Part shown: piece by piece, positions 15,938 through 25,292 of the stretch
How positions within the stretch are numbered: the stretch's first letter is position 1
Layout of the letters: every line of letters begins with the position of its first letter
DNA from: Acidobacteriota bacterium
GTDB lineage: Bacteria > Acidobacteriota > Polarisedimenticolia > JACPZX01
DNA: 64,000 nucleotides
Assembly: GCA_016195325.1 (NCBI GenBank)
Contig: JACPZX010000011.1
Span: 1 to 64,000, forward strand
Reading direction: 5' to 3'
Translations under genes and position numbers: made by a program
The notes under the pieces: model-generated
The model's database searches: none
Told to the model about the DNA's origin: nothing
Seen by the model: only the letters and a program-made list of their open reading frames with translations

Positions 15938-18670
15938 ATGCTCCCACCACGCCGAACACAGTTGCCCTCTCTCCTCCTCTCACTGCTCATCTTCGCCACG
16001 ACCGCGGCCCCCGCCGCGGTGGGATGGCAGAAGACCGATCGAAGCCCGCCAGCCCGGAACGCTCACTCCCTGACCTACGACAGCGGGCGGGGGCGCACGG
16101 TTCTCTTCGGCGGGTTCACCGGCACCGACTTCCTCGCCGACACTTGGGAGTGGGACGGCGACAGATGGACGGAGCGGACGCCCGCGACGAACCCCGAGCC
16201 GCGCTACTGGCACGCCACGGCCTACGACGGCGCGCGAGGGCGAGTGGTCCTCTTCGGGGGGGAGAACGCCACCTTCCATCCCCTTGCCGACACCTGGGAA
16301 TGGGACGGCTCCGTCTGGGCGAAAATCACACCTGCCGTGAGCCCGCCCGGCCGCGAGCATCATGCGATGGTCTACGACAGCGCGCGGAAGCGCGTCGTGC
16401 TCTTCGGCGGGTACGACGGAAGCGCTCTCGGCGACACGTGGGAGTGGGACGGTTCCGTCTGGCTGAACGTCACGCCTGCTGTGAGCCCGCCCGGTCGTCG
16501 CGGTCATGCCCTTGCCTATGACAGTCGGCGGGACCGCGTGGTGCTCTTCGGCGGGTACAACGGGATCACCCTCGGCGACACGTGGGAGTGGGACGGCTCC
16601 AACTGGATGAACGTCACCCCCGCAGTGAGCCCACCCGCCCGAGCCGATCATTCCCTGAGCTACGACGCCGGGCGCGGGCGCGTCGTGCTGTTCGGGGGCG
16701 GTGTCAACGGCCTCGACGACACGTGGGAGTGGGATGGCGCCGCGTGGGCGAAGCGGACGCCCGCGGTGATCCCGCCGGCACGATCCGATCTCGCTCTGGC
16801 CCACGACAGCGCGCGCGGCCGGGTGCTTCTCTTCGGGGGTTCCGGCAATCACGCCCTCTTCGCCGACACGTGGGAGTGGGACGGAGCGATCTGGGTGAAC
16901 CGCACGCCGGTGGTGAGCCCGCCTTCCCGCCTTGCGTCGGCCATAGCGTACGACAGCGGGAGGGGCCGCGTCGTGCTGTTCGGGGGTTCCCGGGGCGGCC
17001 CGGTGGGCGATACCTGGGAGCTTCGCGGGGACGCGTGGATACATCGCGATCCCGCGGCGAGCCCGCCGGATCGTTTCGAGCACGCCCTGGCGTACGACAG
17101 CGGGAGGGGCCGCGTCGTTCTGTTCGGCGGATCCAACGGGAGCGATCTTGGCGACACATGGGAGTGGGACGGCGCCACGTGGCTGAACCGCATGCCGGCG
17201 GCGAGCCCGCCCGCTCGCCAGGGCCACGCCCTCGCGTACGACAGCGCGCGGGGGCGGGTGGTTCTCTTCGGTGGATACCTTGCCAGCGGCACCCCCCTCG
17301 GCGACACGTGGGAGTGGGACGGCGCCGTATGGGTGAACGTCACCCCCGCCGTGAGCCCGAGCGCCCGGCGGGAACATGCCCTCGCCTTCGACAGCGTGCG
17401 GAAGCGCGTCGTTCTGTTCGGTGGATACGGCGGCAACTATCTCGACGACACGTGGGAGTGGGACGGCGCGACGTGGGTGGCGCGTGAGCCTGCGACAAGT
17501 CCACCCGCCCGCGCCTTCCATGCCATGGCGTTCGACAGCGTGCGGAGCCGCATGGTCATGTTCGGCGGGTGGAACCGGGACGGTTTCCTGGCCGACACGT
17601 GGGAGTGGGACGGCGCCGCGTGGGTGGAAGTCACGGCGCCAGGGGGCCCTCACGACACCTTCGAGCATGCCATGGCCTATGACGGCGAGTTGCGCCGCGT
17701 CGTCCTGTTCGGGGGCGGGACTTTCTTCCGCGTCGGCGACACGTGGGAGTACGGCCCGCAGCCCGAGACGGCTTGCGACGGACTGGACGACAACGGCAAC
17801 GGAGCGATCGACGAACGCTGCGACGACGACGGCGACGGCTATTGCGACGCCGGAATGGCCGTCACCGGGTCACCGTCGGTCTGCGTCCACGGCGGCGGAG
17901 ACTGCGACGACGCGAATTCCGCCGTGCATCCGGGAGTCGTCGAAATGTGCGACGGCGTGGACAACGACTGCAATGGCCTCGTGGACGACGGCGTCCCCCC
18001 GGCTCCGACCACTTGCGGCGTCGGGGCGTGCGCGGCGGTCGGGCAGGCGACTTGCCGGAGCGGATTGTGGGTCGACGGTTGCGTGCCGGGGAATGCGGTT
18101 CAGGAGAGCTGCAATGGCGTGGACGACGACTGTGACGCGACCGTGGATGGGGGGAACCCTGGAAGCGGCGCCGCGTGCAGCACCGGTTTGCCGGGGATCT
18201 GCGCGTCGGGAAGGACGGACTGCCGTGACGGAGCGCTCGCGTGCACGCCGGATCGCCCGCCGTGGACGGAAACGTGCAACGGCCTCGACGACGATTGCGA
18301 CGGTGTCACCGACGACGTCCCGGGGGGTTGCACGCTCTTCCTGTCGAACCCTCTCGACGATGACATTCTTGACTGCACCTCCCCGATGACGTCGCAGCCG
18401 ACGATTTCCTGGAACAAGGCCCAGTTCGACAGGCTCAAGGTGTTCATCAGCACCGCATCGAGCTTCAAGGCGTCGAAAGGGATCTCGAGCCCGACCATGA
18501 CCACCACGTCGTGGACAGTGCCCCGAAAGAGCTGGGTCAGCCTCTGCAAGAAGGCCGCGAACGGCGGATTTCTCTTCATTACGGTCCAGGGGGTCGACGT
18601 CGACGCGCCGGCGAAGGATCCCCTCAAGAGGTTCTTCAGTCCCGTCGTCGTCGCGGTCGTGCGGAAGTGA
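15938..18670 (+). CDS. Secreted kelch-repeat protein with MopE-type motifs and shared C-terminal module
   Basis: The 910-residue protein has a signal peptide (LLLSLLIFATTAAPAAVG, about 1-27). Residues 30-600 hold twelve kelch-like units with cores such as AYDSGRGRVVLFGG. Four Ca-type Cys/Asp motifs follow: CDGLDDNGNGAIDERC near 612, CDGVDNDCNGLVDDG near 670, CNGVDDDCDATVDGG near 723 and CNGLDDDCDGVTDD near 779. The last 108 residues form a module (DCTSPMTSQPTISWNK ... KDPLKRFFSPV) that recurs in the unrelated protein at 39676-42783. It lacks the thrombospondin-3 repeats of the first kelch protein. Likely surface-exposed and binding rather than catalytic. Confidence 0.85.
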   Translation: MLPPRRTQLPSLLLSLLIFATTAAPAAVGWQKTDRSPPARNAHSLTYDSGRGRTVLFGGFTGTDFLADTWEWDGDRWTERTPATNPEPRYWHATAYDGARGRVVLFGGENATFHPLADTWEWDGSVWAKITPAVSPPGREHHAMVYDSARKRVVLFGGYDGSALGDTWEWDGSVWLNVTPAVSPPGRRGHALAYDSRRDRVVLFGGYNGITLGDTWEWDGSNWMNVTPAVSPPARADHSLSYDAGRGRVVLFGGGVNGLDDTWEWDGAAWAKRTPAVIPPARSDLALAHDSARGRVLLFGGSGNHALFADTWEWDGAIWVNRTPVVSPPSRLASAIAYDSGRGRVVLFGGSRGGPVGDTWELRGDAWIHRDPAASPPDRFEHALAYDSGRGRVVLFGGSNGSDLGDTWEWDGATWLNRMPAASPPARQGHALAYDSARGRVVLFGGYLASGTPLGDTWEWDGAVWVNVTPAVSPSARREHALAFDSVRKRVVLFGGYGGNYLDDTWEWDGATWVAREPATSPPARAFHAMAFDSVRSRMVMFGGWNRDGFLADTWEWDGAAWVEVTAPGGPHDTFEHAMAYDGELRRVVLFGGGTFFRVGDTWEYGPQPETACDGLDDNGNGAIDERCDDDGDGYCDAGMAVTGSPSVCVHGGGDCDDANSAVHPGVVEMCDGVDNDCNGLVDDGVPPAPTTCGVGACAAVGQATCRSGLWVDGCVPGNAVQESCNGVDDDCDATVDGGNPGSGAACSTGLPGICASGRTDCRDGALACTPDRPPWTETCNGLDDDCDGVTDDVPGGCTLFLSNPLDDDILDCTSPMTSQPTISWNKAQFDRLKVFISTASSFKASKGISSPTMTTTSWTVPRKSWVSLCKKAANGGFLFITVQGVDVDAPAKDPLKRFFSPVVVAVVRK

Positions 18671-18763
18671 CCTGACATAACCTGTCGATGGCCGTCCGAA
18701 CCTTCTGCGGCGAATCGAGCCCGCGTGCCGCATCCGCGCTGGTGTAACCTTGCCGCGCGACCC

Positions 18764-21424
18764 ATGACTCTCTCCCGCGGACACCGGCTCGGCCCGTACG
18801 AGATCCTCGACCCGCTCGGGGCGGGCGGCATGGGCGAGGTCTACCTGGCGCGCGACACGCGCCTCGAGAGAACGGTCGCCATCAAGATCCTCTCGGCGCA
18901 CCTCTCCGACAAGCCCGGGGCGCGGGAGAGGTTCGAGCGCGAGGCGAAGATCATCTCCTCGCTGAACCACCCTCACGTCTGCCGCCTCTTCGACGTCGGC
19001 TCGCAGGACGGCGTCGCCTTCCTCGTCATGGAATACCTGGAAGGGGAGACCCTCGCACAGCGCCTGCGCAAGGGGGCGCTCCCCCTGGAGCAGGTGCTCC
19101 GTCTCGGGATGGAGATCTGCGAGGGGCTCGAGCAGGCGCACCGCAGCGGGGTGGTGCACCGAGACCTGAAGCCCGGCAACGTCATGCTGACGAAGTCCGG
19201 CGTCCGCCTGATGGACTTCGGCCTCGCGAAGCCAGTGGCCCCCCTGGGTGAAGCCTCCTCGATCGAGACGAGGGGCCAGGCCCTCACCGAGGAGGGGGTC
19301 GTCATGGGGAGCTTCCAGTACATGTCGCCGGAGCAGGTGGAAGGGCGGGACGTGGACACCCGGAGCGACATCTTCTCTCTCGGGGCGGTCCTCTACGAGA
19401 TGACGTGCGGCAAGCGGGCCTTCGACGGGAAGAGCCCGCTGAGCGTCGCCTCGGCGATCCTCGAGAAGGAGCCCGAGCCCCTCGCCGCGCGGAGCCCGGC
19501 GCCGCCGCCCTTCGAGCACGCCATAAGGACCTGCATGGCGAAAGATCCCGAGAAGCGGTGGCAGACCGCCCGGGATCTCGCGCATCAGCTCGAGTGGATC
19601 GCTCGAGACGGGTCGAGAGCCGGCGCTGCGACGCCCGCGGTCGCGCGCGGGGCCTCGCGCGAGCGGTTGGCCTGGGGGCTGTTCGCGCTTCTGCTCCTCG
19701 CGGGGCTCGTGTACGCCGTCGCGGGGAGGCGCGTCGCGTCGTCTCCCAGGCAGGCGCGGCATTTCTCGGCCGCGCTCTCCGTCACCTCGCGCGATCTGGC
19801 CCTGACGGAGGACGGGAAGCTCCTCGCGTTCGTCGCCGCGGAACCGAGCCTGGGGCGGAACGTGATCTGGGTCCACGAGGTGGGATCGAGGACGGCGCGG
19901 CCGCTCGGCGACACGATCGGCGCCTCCTATCCGTTCTGGTCGCCCGACGGCCGCTTCATCGGCTTCTTCGCGGACGGAAAGCTGAAGAAGATCGACGTCG
20001 CGCGCGCGACCGTCCAGGTGATCGCCGACGCGCGCACCGGGCGCGGCGGGACCTGGAATCGCGACGGCGTCATCGTCTTCTCTCCGGACGCGAACACGAC
20101 GGGGCTGTATCGCGTCTCCGCTTCGGGCGGCGTGGCGACCCCCTTCACGAAGCTCGACGGGACGACGGGTGAGACGAGCCACCGATGGCCCTGCTTCCTC
20201 CCCGACGGAAAGCATCTCCTCTATCTGGCGGCCAACTTCGGCGGGAAGTCCGAGGCGAACGCGATCTACCTCGGAGCGCTCGACTCGGACGAGCGGAAGA
20301 TGCTGGTGCAGGCCGCCTCGAGCGTCGGCTACGCGCCGGGCTACATCCTCTACGTCCGGAACGGCGAGCTGGTCGCTCATCCGTTCGACGCCGATCGGGG
20401 GGAGATCCTCGGCGCTCCGATCCCACTCTCGGTGCCGATCGCGCGGGTGGGGACGGTTGCCCACGCCGCCTTCTCGGTCTCGCAGACGGGAACGCTGGTG
20501 TACCAGGGGAGCTCGGCCGCGGGCTACGCCAACCTGACCTGGTTCGACCGGGCGGGTCGAAAGCTCTCGACGCTGGGCGACGCCCGCGAGTCCTCGAACC
20601 CGAGGCTCTCCCCCGACGGAAAGAGGGTCGCCGTGGACATCGTCGACGGCTTGGGCAACATCGACATCTGGACGATGGACTCCGAGTCGGGAAATCTCGA
20701 GCGGTTCACGTTCGATCCAGCGCTGGAGGCCCTTCCGGTCTGGTCGCCCGATGCGAGCTCGATCGTCTTTTTCTCGCTCAAGGGAGGCCCCGGGAACCTC
20801 TACGAGAAACCGGTGGGCGGATCGGGATCCATCGAGCTGCGCCTGGCCTTCGCGAGGCGCGTCCAGACCAACGACTGGTCCCCCGACGGCCGGTTCGTCA
20901 TCTTCAGCGCGCTTCGGACGGAAACGGGCTGGGATCTCCTTCTCCTGCCGAAGGAAGGGGAGGGCAAGCCCATCCCGTTCCTCGAATCGAAGTTCGACGA
21001 ACGGGAAGGGCAATTCTCCCCGAGCGGGAGGTGGGTCGCCTACACGTCCGACGAGACCGGTCGGACGGAGGTGTACGTGACGTCCTATTCGGGCGGAAGC
21101 GTCGGCTCGAGCGGGAAATGGCAGGTCTCGTCGGCCGGCGGCTCCCAGCCCCGGTGGCGCCGCGACGGGAAGGAGATCTTCTACCTCACTCCCGACAACA
21201 AACTGATGGTGCGGGCGGTCGGATTGGCAAAGAGCCTCGAGCTCGGCCCGGCGATCGAGCAGTTCCAGACCCGGCCGCGCGAGTTCGTCTCGGCGCTCGA
21301 CGTCTACACGTACGACGTCTCGCCGGACGGCCAGAGGATCCTCGTCAACTCCGCGCTCGAATCGGCCGCCCCATCGCCCATCTCGGTCGTGATCGACTGG
21401 GCCGCCGAGCTGGAGCGGCGCTGA
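18764..21424 (+). CDS. Membrane Ser/Thr protein kinase with PD40/TolB-like propeller
   Basis: The 886-residue protein has a complete kinase domain: LGAGGMGEVY (ATP loop, about 18-27), VAIK with the ATP-binding Lys (about 38-41), HRDLKPGN (about 131-138), MDFGLAKP (about 151-158) and a YMSPEQ activation-segment end. A membrane helix follows near residue 308 (GLFALLLLAGLVYAVAG). The extracytoplasmic half is a WD40-like PD40 propeller, for example FWSPDGRFIGFFADG and TYDVSPDGQRILVNS. ATG 18764 is chosen because it starts just before the kinase fold. The sensor ligand is unknown. Remnants of similar kinases lie at 37.7-38.0 kb. Confidence 0.92.
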   Translation: MTLSRGHRLGPYEILDPLGAGGMGEVYLARDTRLERTVAIKILSAHLSDKPGARERFEREAKIISSLNHPHVCRLFDVGSQDGVAFLVMEYLEGETLAQRLRKGALPLEQVLRLGMEICEGLEQAHRSGVVHRDLKPGNVMLTKSGVRLMDFGLAKPVAPLGEASSIETRGQALTEEGVVMGSFQYMSPEQVEGRDVDTRSDIFSLGAVLYEMTCGKRAFDGKSPLSVASAILEKEPEPLAARSPAPPPFEHAIRTCMAKDPEKRWQTARDLAHQLEWIARDGSRAGAATPAVARGASRERLAWGLFALLLLAGLVYAVAGRRVASSPRQARHFSAALSVTSRDLALTEDGKLLAFVAAEPSLGRNVIWVHEVGSRTARPLGDTIGASYPFWSPDGRFIGFFADGKLKKIDVARATVQVIADARTGRGGTWNRDGVIVFSPDANTTGLYRVSASGGVATPFTKLDGTTGETSHRWPCFLPDGKHLLYLAANFGGKSEANAIYLGALDSDERKMLVQAASSVGYAPGYILYVRNGELVAHPFDADRGEILGAPIPLSVPIARVGTVAHAAFSVSQTGTLVYQGSSAAGYANLTWFDRAGRKLSTLGDARESSNPRLSPDGKRVAVDIVDGLGNIDIWTMDSESGNLERFTFDPALEALPVWSPDASSIVFFSLKGGPGNLYEKPVGGSGSIELRLAFARRVQTNDWSPDGRFVIFSALRTETGWDLLLLPKEGEGKPIPFLESKFDEREGQFSPSGRWVAYTSDETGRTEVYVTSYSGGSVGSSGKWQVSSAGGSQPRWRRDGKEIFYLTPDNKLMVRAVGLAKSLELGPAIEQFQTRPREFVSALDVYTYDVSPDGQRILVNSALESAAPSPISVVIDWAAELERR

Positions 21425-21484
21425 GGCGGTTCGTGATCGCAGCAGGGCAGGGGACGACTCTATCGGACGCGTACGCCGTCGATC

Positions 21485-22576
21485 CTACCGATGGCCGCCA
21501 CGCGCGTGACCGCCCCCGCCGCCACCCCCGCGGTATCCGCCACCTCCCGTCGGGCCGTGGAATCCTCCACCCGCAGGGCTACCGTGGAACCTCCCGCCCG
21601 TGGAGTAGCCGCGAAATCCTCCACCGGGCACGCCGTGGTAGCCGCCACCCGTGAAGGGGCGAGAGGGCGGCGCCATCATATGGGGGGCGCCGTGCGGCGG
21701 CGCGGAGAAGTGCGGTGGGCCCGAGAAGCGAGGCGCGGGCTGGAAGCGCGGTGCGGGGTGGAAACTCTGCGGAGGCGCGGCCCTGGGCGGCTGCTGGAGA
21801 CGAGGCGCCGGGCCGGGACGCGCAGGACCGACTCTCGGCGCGACGGTGCCGATCGAACCGTGGCCGGTCGGCCCGCCCGGGCCGGACGGAGCGCGCATCG
21901 GAGCGGGATGAACCTGGGCGGGCCCCCTGAATCTTCCGCCACCGGGCCCGCCTCCCGGCCCCGGAAACCTTGGGGTCGAGAAGGCTCTCGCGTGCGAGCC
22001 CACGTAACCGCCGCCGCTGAAATGGTGGAAGTCGCATCCGTGCCCCACCACGATGAAGGAGCTATGGCAGGGGAAGATCGTGTGGAATCCGAAAGAGCTG
22101 ACGAACCCGAACGAGAACCACGGCCCGTAGAAGCCGGAGAAGAATGGATTGTAGACGGGGTAATAGACCGGTGCGTAGAGCGGATAGAACGGGTAGCCGT
22201 AGTCATCCGGAGGAGGAGGTCCGACCGGCACGGGAACGTACTCCGTGACCGTCTCCGGCTCGGCGGCCTGATCCGCGGGCTCTGAATCGGTCGGGGTCGA
22301 AGTCTCCGGAGCAGGTGCGGTCGATTCGCCCGTGTCGATCATCGCGTCGATGATCGCCTGGCTCGCGCCGGCCTGGCGGAGAGCGGCGATGTCGTCGGCC
22401 GTCAGGTCGTAGGGGGTGCGGGAGCTCTGGATGGCGGCCAGGATGGACGGCTCGGATCGCCCGGACTTCAACATCTGGACGACGTCGTCGCGCGTGAACG
22501 GGGCGGCCAGAATCGCGCCGCAGAGGACGAGCGAAAGGAGGAGCGCTAACGGGGGCTTTCGAATTCTTTCAGCCAT
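21485..22576 (-). CDS. Secreted Gly/His/Pro-rich protein
   Basis: The 363-residue product has a signal peptide (PLALLLSLVLCGAILAAPF). A helical segment of about 50 residues follows (DDVVQMLKSGRSEPSILAAI ... ADDIAALRQAGASQAIIDAM), resembling short helix-turn units seen in other exported proteins. Then come a Pro/Tyr-rich stretch and a long low-complexity tail dominated by Gly, His, Pro, Phe and Arg (GGGFHGPTGGGGYRGGGGGG). Such tails occur in envelope-associated or metal-binding proteins, but no specific role can be given. ATG 22576 is used. It converges on the kinase gene. Confidence 0.65.
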   Translation of the reverse strand: MAERIRKPPLALLLSLVLCGAILAAPFTRDDVVQMLKSGRSEPSILAAIQSSRTPYDLTADDIAALRQAGASQAIIDAMIDTGESTAPAPETSTPTDSEPADQAAEPETVTEYVPVPVGPPPPDDYGYPFYPLYAPVYYPVYNPFFSGFYGPWFSFGFVSSFGFHTIFPCHSSFIVVGHGCDFHHFSGGGYVGSHARAFSTPRFPGPGGGPGGGRFRGPAQVHPAPMRAPSGPGGPTGHGSIGTVAPRVGPARPGPAPRLQQPPRAAPPQSFHPAPRFQPAPRFSGPPHFSAPPHGAPHMMAPPSRPFTGGGYHGVPGGGFRGYSTGGRFHGSPAGGGFHGPTGGGGYRGGGGGGGHARGGHR

Positions 22577-22684
22577 GGGCCTGACCCGATCCTGGCCGAA
22601 CTCTAGGGGAGCACCTCCGTGGCGTCAACCCCGGCGGGGTCTATCATGCTCTTCGCGTCGCCGGCCGGATGGAGGCGGTTCACG

Positions 22685-23443
22685 ATGTCCTACGGGAAAA
22701 TCAGGATGAGCACGATGGTCCCGGCCCTCGCCCTCATGCTCTCGACCCTGGTTCCAGCCTCCGACGCCCCACCCCGTCCCACCCCTAAAGGAAGCGCCGA
22801 CGAGATGGTGGCGGCGCTCAGGGCGAAGGCCCGGAAGCTCAACGGGTTCCTGGCCGACATGTCGGTCCAGGCGGGAGGGACCTCGCAGACGGGGACCCTC
22901 CTCTTTCTCGCCCCCGCCTCTCTCCACATGGAGATCAAGGTGGCCGGTCTGGGAGATCAGAAGGTGATGTCGGACGGCCGCATCCTCTGGACCGTCACCC
23001 CCGACGCGCACCTCGCGACGAAGATCGATCTCGAGGCCGTCCAGAAGGCGTGGCACCGGCCCCTCCCGAACCAGGCCTCGGCGATCAGGGACGTCTTCGA
23101 GGTGATGAAGCCCGGGACCGTGCGCTACGTGAGGGACGAGACCGTGGGCGGGGAGACGACACGGCTCTTCGAGGGGGTGCCCGAGAACGGCGTCAGCGGC
23201 CCGCACCCCGCGTCGCTTCCCGATCGGATCCGTGCGTGGGTCGGCGACGACGGGCTGCTCCGGCGCCAGGTCCTTCAGAAGGGGGAGCAGGTCATGATGG
23301 ACGCCACGTTCCGCATCACCGACAGGAACCCGCGCATCGGCCCGGGTCTCTTCAGGTTCGAGCCGCCGGTGGACTATCAGATACAGGATCTGACCGACTC
23401 GACGGTGAAGGCGCTGCAATCGATCGAGTCGCCTCCCAGGTGA
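22685..23443 (+). CDS. LolA-like exported protein
   Basis: The 252-residue protein begins after GGAGGCGG with ATG 22685. It has a leader (MVPALALMLSTLVPASDA) and a LolA/LppX-type body: a first helix (DEMVAALRAKARKLNGFLAD), then an open beta-barrel series (GTLLFLAPASLHMEIKVAG, ILWTVTPDAHLATKIDLEAV, RIRAWVGDDGLLRRQVLQ). This fold binds lipids or lipid-anchored cargo in the periplasm; the exact cargo is unknown. It is transcribed away from the Gly/His-rich protein gene. Confidence 0.7.
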   Translation: MSYGKIRMSTMVPALALMLSTLVPASDAPPRPTPKGSADEMVAALRAKARKLNGFLADMSVQAGGTSQTGTLLFLAPASLHMEIKVAGLGDQKVMSDGRILWTVTPDAHLATKIDLEAVQKAWHRPLPNQASAIRDVFEVMKPGTVRYVRDETVGGETTRLFEGVPENGVSGPHPASLPDRIRAWVGDDGLLRRQVLQKGEQVMMDATFRITDRNPRIGPGLFRFEPPVDYQIQDLTDSTVKALQSIESPPR

Positions 23444-23511
23444 GTGAAAGCGCCGCGGGGCGGCAGGAGCCGGACCCGCGGCGAGAGAGGATCAGGAGCC
23501 GATCGGCTCCG

Positions 23512-23700
23512 TCAGCAGTGGTACTGGCAGCCGTACACCGGGCTGCAGCCGAGGAAGGTGCAACCCTCCGGCGGCGCAGGGCACTGGCACCTGTTGCCTC
23601 CGCCGGCCTCGACCCTGGACGCGGTGAGGAGCGCCGCCATGGTCACGGCGAGCATCACCAGGACGATGACCGCGAAGCGGTTCCGGACGAGTCTCTTCAT
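23512..23700 (-). CDS. Small secreted Cys-rich peptide (62 aa)
   Basis: ATG 23700 has an ideal AAGGAGG eight bases upstream. The product has a signal peptide (RFAVIVLVMLAVTMAALLTA) and a mature part of about 30 residues with six Cys, NRCQCPAPPEGCTFLGCSPV then YGCQYHC at the end. It is therefore likely exported and disulfide-bonded or metal-binding. It is one of three such peptide genes in this window and stands alone, convergent with the LolA-like gene. Function unknown. Confidence 0.75.
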   Translation of the reverse strand: MKRLVRNRFAVIVLVMLAVTMAALLTASRVEAGGGNRCQCPAPPEGCTFLGCSPVYGCQYHC

Positions 23701-23966
23701 CCTCGATCCTCCTTGTCCATGAGAGAGCCCGCGCCACGGACTCCAGTTCGCCGCGCGGCCTCTCGATGTTCGCGCGCTCTCCCCGCCGCGTTGGCCACGG
23801 CGCGGGAGGCGCGGCACGTCAACAGGGGCACAGGGTAGATCAGCCGCGACGGGAAGGCGCGGCTCCCAACCTCGGGAAGCCGGGCGCCTCGCCCTCGAGC
23901 CTCTCGGTCCGGGTCTTGCAGCGCAAGCTCCCGCTCCAGCTGAATCACACTTCCGGGGGACGAAAT

Positions 23967-25292
23967 ATGAACTCCGAGTCACCGCCGACAATCGGCTTCC
24001 AGCGAAGGCTCGGCCTCGACTCGGTCATGGCGTTCCTTGTCGGTCACGTGATCGGGATCGGCATCTTCCTGACGCCGGCGGGGATGTCGAAGTCGCTGGG
24101 ATCGCCGGTGCTGGTCGGCATCGTCTGGGTCTTCATGGGATGCACCGCGTTCTGCGGAGCGCTGTGCTTCGCCGAGCTGGCTTCACGGCATCCCGACGCG
24201 GGGGGGCCCTACATCTATCTCCGCGAAGCGTGGGGGAGCCTGCCGGCGTTTCTCTACGGGTGGAAGAGCCTGTTCGTGATGGACCCGGGGCTCACCGCCG
24301 CGCTGGCCGCCGGCTTCGCGGCGAACGTGGCCGTGCTCGTGCCTCTGTCGCCGAGGGGGGCGCGGGGCGTCGCCGTGGCGGCGGTGCTGGTCCTCGCGAT
24401 CGGGAACCTCCTCGGGACATCACGCGCCGTGGGCGTGGTTCGACTCCTGACGGCGGCGAAGGTCGCGTTGCTCGTTCTCCTCATCGTCTGGGGGTTCGCA
24501 TCCGGGGCCGGACACTGGGGGCACTTCCTCCCGCTCCTTGGCCGGCGCCCCGGATCGAGCTCGCTTCCGGCGGCCCTCGGCGGCGCGATCGTGGCCGCGT
24601 TCTTCTCCTATGGAGGATGGTGGGAGGTCAGCAAGCTCGCGGGGGAAGTGCGGGAGCCCTCGCGAACGCTGCCGCGCGCCCTCGCACTCGGCATCGGCGC
24701 GCTCACGTCGCTCTACCTCCTGACGAGCGCCGTGTTCGTCTATCTGGTCCCCATGGACGCCGTCGGCTCCGGGGAGACCTTCGCCGCGCAGGCGGGAGCG
24801 GTCCTCATCGGCCCGCGGGGGGCGCAGATCTTCGCGGCCCTCGTCGCGCTGTTCGCCCTCGGCAGCCTCGCCCCCGTCATGACACTCTTCCCGCGCGTCT
24901 ACTATGCGCTCGCGCGCGACGGCGCTTTCTTCCGCGCGGTGGGCACCTTGAATCCGCGAACCGGCACGCCCGCACGGGCCGTCGTCGTGCAGGCCGCGCT
25001 GGCGACGGCGTTGCTGGCGGTCGGGACGTTCGGCGAGATCGTGGCCTACTTCATCTTCGTGACCGTGGCCTTCCTCGGCCTGACCGTCGCCGGCCTCTTC
25101 GTGCTGCGGCGTCGCGAGGCGTCGCCGGGGTTCGCGGCGCCGGGCTTTCCGATCCCCGCCGTCGTCTTTCTGGTGAGCATCGCGGTCGTGCTGGCGCTGC
25201 TCGCGATGGGGGCTCCGAAGCAGGCGGCTCTCGGCTCGGGAGTGGTGGCCCTGGGAGTTCCGGCGTACTATCTGAGGAGGAGGTACGCATGA
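23967..25292 (+). CDS. APC-superfamily amino acid/amine permease
   Basis: The 441-residue protein has about twelve hydrophobic helices and the APC hallmark in helix 1 (VGHVIGIGIFLTPAG, about residues 24-38). Also visible is the helix 3 region LCFAELASRHPDAGGPYIYL. The composition fits the LAT/serine-threonine exchanger branch, so the substrate is probably an amino acid. The start ATG 23967 follows GGGGGA. The stop overlaps the next gene as ATGA, so permease and AhpD-like selenoprotein are made together. Confidence 0.88.
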   Translation: MNSESPPTIGFQRRLGLDSVMAFLVGHVIGIGIFLTPAGMSKSLGSPVLVGIVWVFMGCTAFCGALCFAELASRHPDAGGPYIYLREAWGSLPAFLYGWKSLFVMDPGLTAALAAGFAANVAVLVPLSPRGARGVAVAAVLVLAIGNLLGTSRAVGVVRLLTAAKVALLVLLIVWGFASGAGHWGHFLPLLGRRPGSSSLPAALGGAIVAAFFSYGGWWEVSKLAGEVREPSRTLPRALALGIGALTSLYLLTSAVFVYLVPMDAVGSGETFAAQAGAVLIGPRGAQIFAALVALFALGSLAPVMTLFPRVYYALARDGAFFRAVGTLNPRTGTPARAVVVQAALATALLAVGTFGEIVAYFIFVTVAFLGLTVAGLFVLRRREASPGFAAPGFPIPAVVFLVSIAVVLALLAMGAPKQAALGSGVVALGVPAYYLRRRYA

